Assembly: GCA_963814165.1 (NCBI GenBank)
Contig: CAWFBW010000016.1
Span: 124,001 to 188,000 of the forward strand
Direction: 5' to 3'
Length of the DNA: 64,000 bases
Source of the DNA: DASRAA01 sp963814165
Lineage (GTDB): Bacteria; Acidobacteriota; Terriglobia; Terriglobales; Acidobacteriaceae
The notes below the pieces were generated by a model. The model made no database searches. It saw only the letters and a program-made list of their open reading frames with translations, and had not been told where the DNA came from. How positions within the stretch are numbered: position 1 is the stretch's first letter; each line of letters begins with the position of its first letter. The position numbers and the translations under genes were made by a program. Of the stretch, positions 36,203 to 44,489 are shown in pieces.

Positions 36203-39200
36203 TTATTCAATCGAGCGAACCAAGTCAGAGGGTAGCAGCTCCACCGTACACGGACCTGGCAGGAGTTCCTGCTTGGCAGCCGGCACGTCTTTAGTCTCAG
36301 TTGCGGTACCAGCACTCGGCTTCGCGGACTTCTTCGCCGCCGCCTTGCCTTTTGATGCAGCAGTGGGCGCCTCAGTTCCGCAAGTCACCGTGCCACGGCG
36401 CAGCGCGCGCACAGACGATGGGTCTGGAAAAACAATGCCCAGGTCGGCAGACTTCACGATGTCGGCCAGGACCTTGATTTCAGCGTCGCCGGTCACAAAC
36501 TTTACCTGCTCGTTTTTCGCCGGAGATGCCAACACGAAGAAGTCACCAGTTCCCTTCCCGGAGGCAGCCAGCTTGTGCGTACGCTGCGCCTCTAGTTCCG
36601 CGGAAGCCTTCTTGATCTGGCCGTCTAGGTCGCCGGAAACTCCCAGTGCAGCCAGGTGGCCGCGCGCTTCAATGCTGGGCGACTGACCGGTGAGGGCATA
36701 AAGGTAATCCCCGATGGCTTCGTCTTTGTTCCCACGCTTCTCGGCAATTTCGCCAAGATGGAATGCAATATCGCCGTTTCCCTTGGCATCCCACGATGCG
36801 CGGATATACCGCTCAGCGATATCCAGGTTTCCGCGCTTGAATTCGACCCAGCCCTTCGTGTCCCAAATATTGTAAAGAAGGTTGGCCGTAAAGAGGTCTT
36901 GCGGACGCAGGCTGTCGAGATTTACGTCGCGCAGTTGCGTTTCAATTGCGTTGATGGCGGCGTCAGAATACTGGCTGGCACGCTCCAGTTGGACGTCTTG
37001 CTCTGCCAGTGAGTAAGCGATGTTGTTCCACACGACGGCGGTCGGCGACAACGTAATGGCACGCTCAAAGGCGGCCATGCCTTTGTCGGTCTGGCCGCTC
37101 GCAATATAGGCCTGGCCAAGGGAAATCTGCAACAGCGGGTTCTTCTCCTGCAGCGAGACGGCCTTCTCCAGTTCCGGAACTGCCTCGCTCCAGCGCTTTT
37201 GCTTGCTATACAACAATCCCAGGCTGGAGTGCGCATTGCCATCGAGAGGGCTGACCTCGATCGCTTTCTTGTACTGCGCGAGAGCCTCGTCGTACTTCTG
37301 CATACCTTCATAGGCCTGGCCGAGTAATGTGTGCGCGTACTCGTCGTAGGCATTCGCCTCAAGCTGCTTCTGGAAAGTGTCAACGGCCTTCTGATATTGA
37401 GCGTCTGCCAGATAAGCGCGTCCGAGGTTGTTCCAAAGGTCTTTGTGTTTGGGGTCGGCTTTCGCGACGCGCTCGAATAACTCGATTGCCAGAGTGAAAT
37501 TATTGTTGTTCGCGGCCTGCAGTGCCGAGTCGAACAGGTCGTCGGGCGACTGCCCGGCACCCAGCCCGGCAGTGCCGGGCGATTTGTTGTCGAACGTTAT
37601 GCTCTGCGCCTGGTCGGCCTCCACGGTGCGGCGGAACGAGGCATAGTCGTCAAGGCGCTCGTATGGGATTTGCGTCAGCAATACCTTCAGCTTGCGCAGG
37701 GCGACCAGTTGGCCGGCGTCAAACTTGTAGCTGGAGTGATACTCGGCGTAGTCGCGCTTGACGTCCACTCCAATGGGAAGGCGCACGCCATACTTGGCGG
37801 GGATGCCCAGCTTCACGTCGACTGAAACTTCGTTGGAGCCGCCCAGCTTTATCGGCTTGGGGCCCTTCGCATCTTCGTCAGGCGGCGGGGAAGCTGGAAC
37901 CCGAGCACGGGCAAGGGCAACTTTGGATCCGAAGCCGACCAGTCAAAGTAGTTGCTCACTGTAAGGTCGAATCCGATTTCAAAAGGGTTGTCGGTGTTCG
38001 CCGGGTCGCCGACCTTCAGATTGCTGATCTCCCCGCCTTTCATTGGGGTGGCGCTCAGCATCATTCCGAACAGGTCCTTCCAGCGGTTGTTGCCGACCTG
38101 GCGAAGCGCGAAGCGCAGGCCGAGTTCGGCATCGCCACGGGCGACGTCACTGAAATGAACCGTGAGCTTTCCGGTATCGTTCACGTTTCCGTCAATCCGG
38201 CTGCGGTCGAAACTGGCAAAAGGCAGGTTGGCGGGTGTGCGCACCAGCGCCGAACCACCATCGGGCGCAACCGCCAGCGCCAGTTTGTCACGCAGCGGAA
38301 ACGAGAGCATCCGGAAAGGAGCAACGCCGTTGGTGCTGTCGAGCCAGACGTCCTGTCCACCTACGTCGACGCGGGTGATGACGTGGTCGAACTGCGAAGG
38401 CGACGGAATGTCGGGATCCAGCACGTGCTGCGAACCAATCAGCACCGAGGTTGATTCGAATCCTTGCGCGGCGAGCAGGGCCGCCAGCAGCGTGTTCTTG
38501 TCCTTGCAATCGCCATAGGCGTTGGCCAGGACTTCAGAGGCGGCATGCGGCTGATAGCGGCCCAAGCCAAACGACAGACTGACATAGCGGAAGTCGCGGG
38601 AGACAAAGTCATACAACGCTTTCACTTTGTCCATGTCCGTGGTCTTGCCCTGCACCAGTTCCGCGGCTTTGGCCTTGACTGCATCGGTGGGAAGGCGGCG
38701 ATCTTTCTCCAGGCCGGCGTACCAATCGCCTAGCTGCTGCCAGCTCTCAAACGTGGTCAACTGCACGGACGGCGGTTCATCTTCATCGCGCCTGCGGGCA
38801 GAGCGCTTCTTCTTCTTCCTGTCTGCCTCTTCTTCATCCTCAAGGTGCGAGTGCTTCCAGCGATAGATACGGCGGTCGCCTTCGTCAGTAATCTTGGGGT
38901 CCGCGCCCGGCTCGGTCTTGAGCTTGATCTCACGAGACTTGGGAATATTAATTTCGAGTTGCTCATCGAGCACGATGCCACGGTCGCGAAAGTCGTAGCT
39001 AGTCCAGAATTGACCCGGGGTAAGCGGGTTCACAATATCGCGGACGAATCGATACTCCAGCACATCGCCGGGACGCAAAGCTGGCACGCTTATGTGCTTC
39101 TCGTGATAGTCGGTGTACATCAGCGCGTTAGGGTAGGTAACGTCTTGAATGGCCGAGTCCTGCGCAGTCACGATTGTGCCGTCCGGTTTGATGACGCGGA

Positions 39201-39474
39201 CGTAGGCAATCTCCAGCTTGTCGCTGAGTTCGCTGTAGCCGACCTTGAGCTGCCCTAGCGCCTGCACACCGGCGTCGCTGTTGACCTTGATGCGGGCATC
39301 GATCTGCTCGCGGCCGGTACCGTCATTTTCGAAGCGGAACGACTCGGCAAAATGTTCGGTGACGTAGGCGTGCTGCGAATAGTCGGGTGCGGGCTTTGCG
39401 GCCGGAGCCGGCGCCTGGGCCCAGGCACAGGCCATGAAGACATAAGAGAGAAGGACTAGCCGGATTGTGCGCAT
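36203..39474 (-). CDS. DUF3857-transglutaminase-like-TPR periplasmic protein (one frameshift)
   Basis: Two frames joined near 37898 give one protein of about 1090 residues. A signal peptide (LVLLSYVFMACAWAQ) is followed by a DUF3857 domain (about 45-230), a transglutaminase-like domain with the catalytic Cys in NAYGDCKDKNT (about 325), His in FDHVITRV and Asp in WLDSTNG, and after the join about ten TPR units (for example LWNNLGRAYLADAQYQKAV and AHTLLGQAYEGMQKYDEAL). One G is missing from a GGG run at the break; adding it gives VPASPPPDEDAKGPKPIKLG. Such proteins are common in Bacteroidota and Acidobacteriota, probably in the periplasm, but their substrate is not known. The C-terminal 60 residues are Lys/Ala-rich. 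Confidence 0.88.
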
Positions 39475-39554
39475 AGAAGTGGGTAAAGCTTATGGTACGC
39501 GGTAACAGCGACGATGGGAATTCATGCCGACTCTACTCGCCGCGTGTCCAGCGC

Positions 39555-40223
39555 CTACTTCGTGGGGCCGACGGACTCTACAAACTCATTTGGAGGCCAC
39601 GGACCTCCCAGGCGCAGGCGCACCCCTTCCGACGGACCCGCGCTGCGCAATGCAGCGACGAAACGCTCGCGATCCTCACGATGAATCAGGGCGTACCACA
39701 CGTGTTTGCGTCGGTCATGGCGGGAACGCCAATCGCGCACGATACCGCCAGCCACGGTCTTCAGCTTGGAATCGATCGCAGCGATTCGTACCTCGGATTC
39801 CTGACGCCGTTTCAGATACTCTCGGCCACTGACCGGCGTCGCTCGGTCGGAGTTTTCCTCATCACTCCATGCCGCCGTCAGTTGGTATTCGACCGTATCC
39901 GTCAGCCGGTAGAAAGCGCTTGCATAGTATTCGCGATGCTCGGAGACCAGCGCAACGATGGCTTCAATATCCGTGACCACGGCAGGAAACGGAAACGAGA
40001 GGGCCGTCTCGCGAACCGCCACCTCCTTCAGCACCTGCCGAAATTTCTGCTCCGCGGAAACGCGCACCGCCGGCTCCAGCAGCGTTTCAGGATTCGCGAC
40101 CTCACTCCAGTAGACGCGCATGTCCAAAGCGTCATAGAAGCATAGCGGGAGCTCCGCGACGCCACTCAGCCCGGAGATCGGCTCGGCTTGATTCGGCGTG
40201 ATGCAGTAGAGAAAGCAGGCCAA
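39555..40223 (-). CDS. GvpL/GvpF-like protein, outside any gas-vesicle cluster
   Basis: This 222-residue protein ends in LRLGGPWPPNEFVESV, close to the GPWPPYxF ending of GvpL/GvpF proteins. Its middle shows their YRLTDTVEYQLTAAWSDEE and GREYLKRRQESE pattern (strand, then a Lys/Arg-rich helix). GvpL/F proteins are minor, essential parts of gas vesicles that bind GvpA. No gvpA, gvpN or other gas-vesicle gene lies in the window, so this copy is isolated. Orphan members exist in non-floating bacteria with unknown roles. The TTG start at 40223 lacks a strong ribosome-binding site. The gene lies between pnp and the DUF3857 gene, all on the minus strand. Confidence 0.65.
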   Translation of the reverse strand: MACFLYCITPNQAEPISGLSGVAELPLCFYDALDMRVYWSEVANPETLLEPAVRVSAEQKFRQVLKEVAVRETALSFPFPAVVTDIEAIVALVSEHREYYASAFYRLTDTVEYQLTAAWSDEENSDRATPVSGREYLKRRQESEVRIAAIDSKLKTVAGGIVRDWRSRHDRRKHVWYALIHREDRERFVAALRSAGPSEGVRLRLGGPWPPNEFVESVGPTK

Positions 40224-40281
40224 ATTTCAGCCTAACATTTCGCTTTTCACTTGTCGCTCTTTGCCATTCGCACAATGAAAA

Positions 40282-40312
40282 GACCCACTCCCGCATTGCG
40301 CAGGAATGGGTC
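40282..40312 (-). terminator. Rho-independent terminator after pnp
   Basis: On the minus strand GACCCATTCC pairs with GGGAGTGGGTC through a GCG/CGC middle, followed by TTTTC. It ends pnp transcription before the GvpL/F-like gene. Confidence 0.7.
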
Positions 40313-40347
40313 GTTTCCTAACTATCCACGAATCACTAGCCACTGAC

Positions 40348-42675
40348 CTACCGCCGCGGGCCACGTCCCCTGCCACCGCGATCGCCACCGCGTCCACCGC
40401 CCGGGCCGCCCCGGCGAGGACCGCGATCGCCACCGCCATCACGGCGCGGCGGACGGCTGCCTTCGCGGTTGAAGTTGGGCTCGTCGGCGGCTTCGTGCCC
40501 GCCTTCGAACGCCACCTGCCCGCCAGACTCCTCGGCAGCTTCGACGCCTTCTGGCAGTTCCCCACCGCCCATCTTGGCGCGCTGTTCCTTCAGAATCGCC
40601 TTGCGTGACAACTTGATGCGGTTGCCTTCAACGGCCAGCACCTTCACCAGGATCTGGTCGCCTTCCTTCAGCTCATCGCGAACATCGTTGATGCGATGCT
40701 CCGCGACTTCGCTGATGTGCAGCAAACCGTCAGTCCCGGGAATAATCTCGACGAACGCGCCGAAGTCCGCCAAACGCGTCACCTTGCCGAGGTAGGTCTT
40801 CCCTACTTCGGCGGTGGCGGTAATGTCGGAAATCATCTGCAACGCCTTCGCCGCAGCTTCCTGGTCGCTCGATGAAACGTTCACCTTACCGGTGTCGTCC
40901 ACGTCAATCTTGACGCCCGTCTGCTCGATGATGCCACGAATCACCTTGCCGCCCGGCCCGATGAGGTCACGAATCTTGTCAGTCGAAATCTGCACCGTGT
41001 AGAAGCGCGGCGCAAATTCGCTGATGGTCGTGCGCGGCTCGGTAATGACCTCATTCATCTTGTCGAGAATGTGCAACCGGCCATGCCGTGCCTGCTCCAG
41101 TGCTTCGCGCATGATCTGCGCCGTGATGCCCATCACCTTGATGTCCATCTGCAGCGCCGTGATCCCTTCGCGCGTTCCGGCAACCTTAAAGTCCATGTCG
41201 CCGTAATGGTCTTCCGCACCCGCGATGTCGCTCAGGATGGCATACGTATCGCCTTCCTTCACCAAGCCCATCGCCACACCGGCAACCGAAGCCTTCAACG
41301 GAACACCCGCATCCATCAAGCTTAGCGAACCGCCGCAAACCGTCGCCATTGACGACGAGCCGTTGGACTCGAGAATGTCAGACACCACGCGCATCGCGTA
41401 CGGCCAGTCCTCTTGCGCTGGCAGCACCGCCGACAACGCACGCTCGGCCAGTGCTCCGTGCCCGATCTCGCGACGACCCGCGCCACGCAGGAACGCCACC
41501 TCGCCCACCGAGAACGGCGGGAAGTTGTAGTGCAGCATGAAGCGCTTCTTGGCTTCGCCTTCGAACGCCTCCAGCCGCTGCATGTCTTCGCCCGTGCCCA
41601 ACGTCGTGGTAACCAGTGCCTGTGTCTCGCCGCGAGTGAATACCGACGATCCGTGTGTGCGTGGCAGCACTCCTACCTCGATCCAGATATCGCGAATCTG
41701 GTCGAACTTGCGGCCATCCGGACGGCGCTTCACTTTGATCACCTGCTCGCGGAAAATCTGCTCGCGCAGCAAGTCGAAATACTTGCCCGCCTTCTTGCGG
41801 CCAGCTTCGTCTTCTTCGGGAATTGCTTCCTTCACTTCCGTCTTCAACTTCTTGATCATCGCGTAGCTGTCGTTCTTCGGATACTTTTCGGTGTTGACCG
41901 CGTCCGTCAACTGCGCGCCAACCTTAGCCCGCAATTCCGCGAGGTACGCTTCGTCGGTAACCACCGGCTCAACCACCCGCTTCGCCTTGCCCACCTTCTG
42001 CACCAGCTCATTGATGGCGGCGCAAATCTTCTTGATCTCGGTGTGACCGAACTCGATGGCGTTCACGACCGTTTCTTCCGAAACTTCCTTCGCGCCCGAC
42101 TCGATCATCACGATGCCGTCCATGGTGCCGACGACCATCAGGTTCAACTGCCCCGCGCGCTGCTCGTCATACGTGGGGTTGATGACGAACTCGCCGTTCG
42201 CCTGCCCGACGCGCACTGCGCCAATGGGACCATGGAACGGAATGTCCGACACGCTCAACGCCACCGACGCGCCGTTGATGCCGGCAACGTCCGGATCATT
42301 CGTCGTGTCTGCCGACAACACCATGGCGATGACCTGGGTCTCGCAGCGAAAGCCTTCGGGGAACAGCGGACGGATCGGACGGTCAATCTGGCGGCTGGTA
42401 AGAATTTCGCGCTCGCTCGGACGCCCTTCGCGCTTGATGAATCCGCCCGGGATCCGTCCGGCGGCATAGGTGTACTCGCGGTAGTCAACGGTGAGCGGGA
42501 AAAAGTCGATGCCCTCGCGGGGGTCGGCGTTGGCGCAAGCGGTGGCGAGAACGGCATTGTCGCCAATGCGAACGATGCAGGAACCGTGCGCCTGCTTCGC
42601 AAACTTTCCGGTTTCAAAGTGAATGGACTTACCGCCGTGTAACTGAACGGTGACTTCGAGTGCTTCTGGTTTCAT
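40348..42675 (-). CDS. pnp: Polynucleotide phosphorylase (PNPase)
   Basis: This 775-residue PNPase has two RNase PH domains (about 15-230 and 330-545), a KH domain (GGKVIRGIIEQTGVKIDVDD, about 565) and an S1 domain (LADFGAFVEIIPGTDGLLHI, about 640). It degrades RNA 3' to 5' with phosphate and joins the degradosome. ACGGAAGGAAAATAA precedes the ATG. The last 40 residues form an Arg/Gly-rich tail (GGGDRGPRRGGPGGGRGGDR) of RGG type, absent in E. coli PNPase; such tails bind RNA or drive condensates. The gene follows rpsO on the same strand, the classic rpsO-pnp order, but with an unusually long 322-bp gap that holds a palindromic repeat. Confidence 0.97.
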   Translation of the reverse strand: MKPEALEVTVQLHGGKSIHFETGKFAKQAHGSCIVRIGDNAVLATACANADPREGIDFFPLTVDYREYTYAAGRIPGGFIKREGRPSEREILTSRQIDRPIRPLFPEGFRCETQVIAMVLSADTTNDPDVAGINGASVALSVSDIPFHGPIGAVRVGQANGEFVINPTYDEQRAGQLNLMVVGTMDGIVMIESGAKEVSEETVVNAIEFGHTEIKKICAAINELVQKVGKAKRVVEPVVTDEAYLAELRAKVGAQLTDAVNTEKYPKNDSYAMIKKLKTEVKEAIPEEDEAGRKKAGKYFDLLREQIFREQVIKVKRRPDGRKFDQIRDIWIEVGVLPRTHGSSVFTRGETQALVTTTLGTGEDMQRLEAFEGEAKKRFMLHYNFPPFSVGEVAFLRGAGRREIGHGALAERALSAVLPAQEDWPYAMRVVSDILESNGSSSMATVCGGSLSLMDAGVPLKASVAGVAMGLVKEGDTYAILSDIAGAEDHYGDMDFKVAGTREGITALQMDIKVMGITAQIMREALEQARHGRLHILDKMNEVITEPRTTISEFAPRFYTVQISTDKIRDLIGPGGKVIRGIIEQTGVKIDVDDTGKVNVSSSDQEAAAKALQMISDITATAEVGKTYLGKVTRLADFGAFVEIIPGTDGLLHISEVAEHRINDVRDELKEGDQILVKVLAVEGNRIKLSRKAILKEQRAKMGGGELPEGVEAAEESGGQVAFEGGHEAADEPNFNREGSRPPRRDGGGDRGPRRGGPGGGRGGDRGGRGRGPRR

Positions 42676-42997
42676 TTATTTTCCTTCCGTGGAAAACGCA
42701 ACCGATGGATTCCCGGGCCCGCTGCGGCCCTGAATGTTGATGGTCCTGATACTCGTCGCAATCGAATGCACCGCGAGGCAGGATGGATGCGGCAGCGGCA
42801 TGGGGAGATTTGGAGGTCATGTCAGCCGAGAGGGGCTGGAACCTGAGCTGGACGGGTGCCCCATCCCGGCTGCTTTTGCCGGGGTGGGCCTTTCCCAAAG
42901 TCCAAACTCGATCTGCCCGCCACAGCACCATGGGCCGCGGCAGGCGAATGTTTGACGCACAATACGCTTGAAAGCGGTTTTTCAGTGGCTGGCCGGC
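42676..42997. other. rpsO-pnp intergenic region
   Basis: This 322-bp gap contains the pnp ribosome-binding site at its left end and a palindromic repeat at 42854-42890, but no gene. The gap is longer than in most bacteria. The repeat would form a strong RNA hairpin in an rpsO-pnp transcript. Confidence 0.5.
42854..42890. repeat. Palindromic repeat, copy 2 of a variable-stem family
   Basis: GGGTGCCCCATCC, then CGGC, a seven-base loop, GCCG, then GGGTGGGCC. The outer arms match copy 1 at 13983-14025 (read on its minus strand), while the inner stem is CGGC/GCCG here and TTTCGC/GCGAAA there. Confidence 0.7.
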
Positions 42998-43264
42998 TTA
43001 CTTGCGGATGCCCAGTCTCTGAATGACGACCTTGTAGCGTTCGGGATCGGACTTTCTGAGGTAGTCCAGCAGGCTGCGACGCCTGCTAACCATCATGAGA
43101 AGACCGCGCCGGGAGGCATGGTCCTTCTTATGCGTCTTAAAATGCTCCGTCAGTTCACCAATGCGCGTACTCAATATCGCGATCTGGACTTCCGGCGAAC
43201 CGGTATCCGTGTCGTGAGTACGGTACTGGTCAATCAGGGCGGTTTTTTTCTCTCGGGCTAACAC
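42998..43264 (-). CDS. rpsO: 30S ribosomal protein S15
   Basis: This 88-residue S15 protein has the highly conserved HDTDTGSPEVQIAILSTRI and HKKDHASRRGLLMMVSRRRS blocks and ends in YKVVIQRLGIRK. S15 binds the central domain of 16S rRNA early in 30S assembly. The start is a GTG at 43264 (GTG TTA GCC), giving the usual MLAREKK N-terminus; AGGAG lies about 12 bases upstream. It is followed by pnp on the same strand. The frame is intact and the length normal. Confidence 0.98.
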   Translation of the reverse strand: MLAREKKTALIDQYRTHDTDTGSPEVQIAILSTRIGELTEHFKTHKKDHASRRGLLMMVSRRRSLLDYLRKSDPERYKVVIQRLGIRK

Positions 43265-43414
43265 TGCTTCGGGTGCGCTCCTACTCTGTTTTTGTCGTAT
43301 GTTGTTACGTCATAAAGAATAACATGCTTCCGCGCTTGCCGCCAAACGGTGCTGGCGGTGGTTTCAGAACGTCAGTCAGTTAGAAACGTGAGGAAATCAC
43401 GTCTGAAGCGAAAA

Positions 43415-43432
43415 GCCGCCCCGAAGGGCGGC
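43415..43432 (-). terminator. Rho-independent terminator of the PEP-CTERM gene
   Basis: GCCGCCC-CGAA-GGGCGGC forms a perfect 7-bp hairpin, followed on the minus strand by TTTTCGC. It lies 30 bases after the PEP-CTERM stop. Confidence 0.75.
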
Positions 43433-43462
43433 TTGTTGCAAAGCAAATCGTCGCATGAAACG

Positions 43463-44167
43463 TTAGGACAGCTTTCGGCGGAGCATACCAGCGATCCCGA
43501 CGATGCCACTGCCTAGCATAACGAGAGTTCCCGGCTCTGGAACCGCTGCGCTATCTTTTTGCGATGCATAGGCGCCTCCGCCATCCGGGTCCTGCACGTA
43601 GATCGCATTACCGCTCGCATCTACGAGCGCAAAAGACAGATCGTTTGGGATGCCGGCGCAGCTGCCAAAGAAACATTGATAACCAGCGCCATCGCCGCCC
43701 ACCCCGGTCTCCCAGCCCCACTGCGGAGGAAAGACCAAGTCGGCTACGATCGAAGCCCAGTAGGTCGTCCCCGCCTGCGCGGTGAACGGCAAACCGAGAA
43801 AGCCGTCATAGAAGTAAGCTGGATCACCAAAAACGTCGTAACCAATGAAGGTCTCGCCGAAAGTACCGGGACCGGAATAGCTGGCCAGCGTGGCGCCGGG
43901 AGCTCCGCCGTTATCGGCGTAGAAATTCAGCGTGAATCCGGTGATGGGCCCCTGAGCGGGAGGATTGAAATAGGCGCCGATCCATTGAAACTCTGCTATG
44001 TCTGAAGTCGAACTCAACGTGAAATTGTCGTACGTGGTGGCGAAGTTGCCAAGTCCCGCAAAGCCACTCTGGCGGGTCAGCGTATTGGCGAAAGCGGGCG
44101 TTGCAAGAGCGAAGAGGCAAACGGCAAAGGCAGCCACCGCGCTGAAACGGATTATCCGAAGTCTCAT
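43463..44167 (-). CDS. PEP-CTERM sorting-domain exported protein
   Basis: This 234-residue protein has a signal peptide (FSAVAAFAVCLFALATPAFA) and a C-terminal PEP-CTERM signal: VPEPGT, a hydrophobic stretch (LVMLGSGIVGIAGML) and a final RRKLS. Proteins with this tail are processed by exosortase and are linked to exopolysaccharide secretion. The mature part (about 28-205) is rich in Gly, Tyr and Phe and looks like a beta-sandwich adhesin (FTLNFYADNGGAPGATLASY). No exosortase gene is in the window. AGGAGGAATTA lies just before the ATG, and a terminator follows the gene, so it is monocistronic. Confidence 0.9.
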   Translation of the reverse strand: MRLRIIRFSAVAAFAVCLFALATPAFANTLTRQSGFAGLGNFATTYDNFTLSSTSDIAEFQWIGAYFNPPAQGPITGFTLNFYADNGGAPGATLASYSGPGTFGETFIGYDVFGDPAYFYDGFLGLPFTAQAGTTYWASIVADLVFPPQWGWETGVGGDGAGYQCFFGSCAGIPNDLSFALVDASGNAIYVQDPDGGGAYASQKDSAAVPEPGTLVMLGSGIVGIAGMLRRKLS

Positions 44168-44489
44168 TAATTCCTCCTAAAGATATGCTCCGGGAATTCA
44201 ATCTTCCCTGGAGCTTAGCAATTATTTCACCGCGTTCCTGGGAAAACAAACCCTTTTTCCTCGATCCTCGGAAGTCCACCTCCGAAGCGGTGTTGAAGTA
44301 AGGCTAACAAGAGTGATTCATGTTCTCACCTGCCAAGCGCAAGTCCCCGAAGTGTCATTTATGCTGCCGCAAGTGCGTGGACACCGTCGCTTGTCCATTG
44401 ATATGCAGGTCTGTGCAGCGGCCGGCCACGAGACCATCGACGATTCCCACCGCGCATGCTCTAATGCATTCCGCGAGGATTTCGTGTCC
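44168..44489. other. Divergent spacer
   Basis: The 322-bp stretch between the divergent PEP-CTERM and beta-lactamase-like genes should hold both promoters. I see no clear sigma-70 pair and no gene. The plus-strand frame is open from 44313, but the signal peptide of the hydrolase starts only at 44490. Confidence 0.45.

Noticed and set aside
41413..42642. A 409-codon open frame antisense to pnp
   Set aside because: His/Arg/Leu-rich shadow with no family signature; pnp on the other strand is certain.
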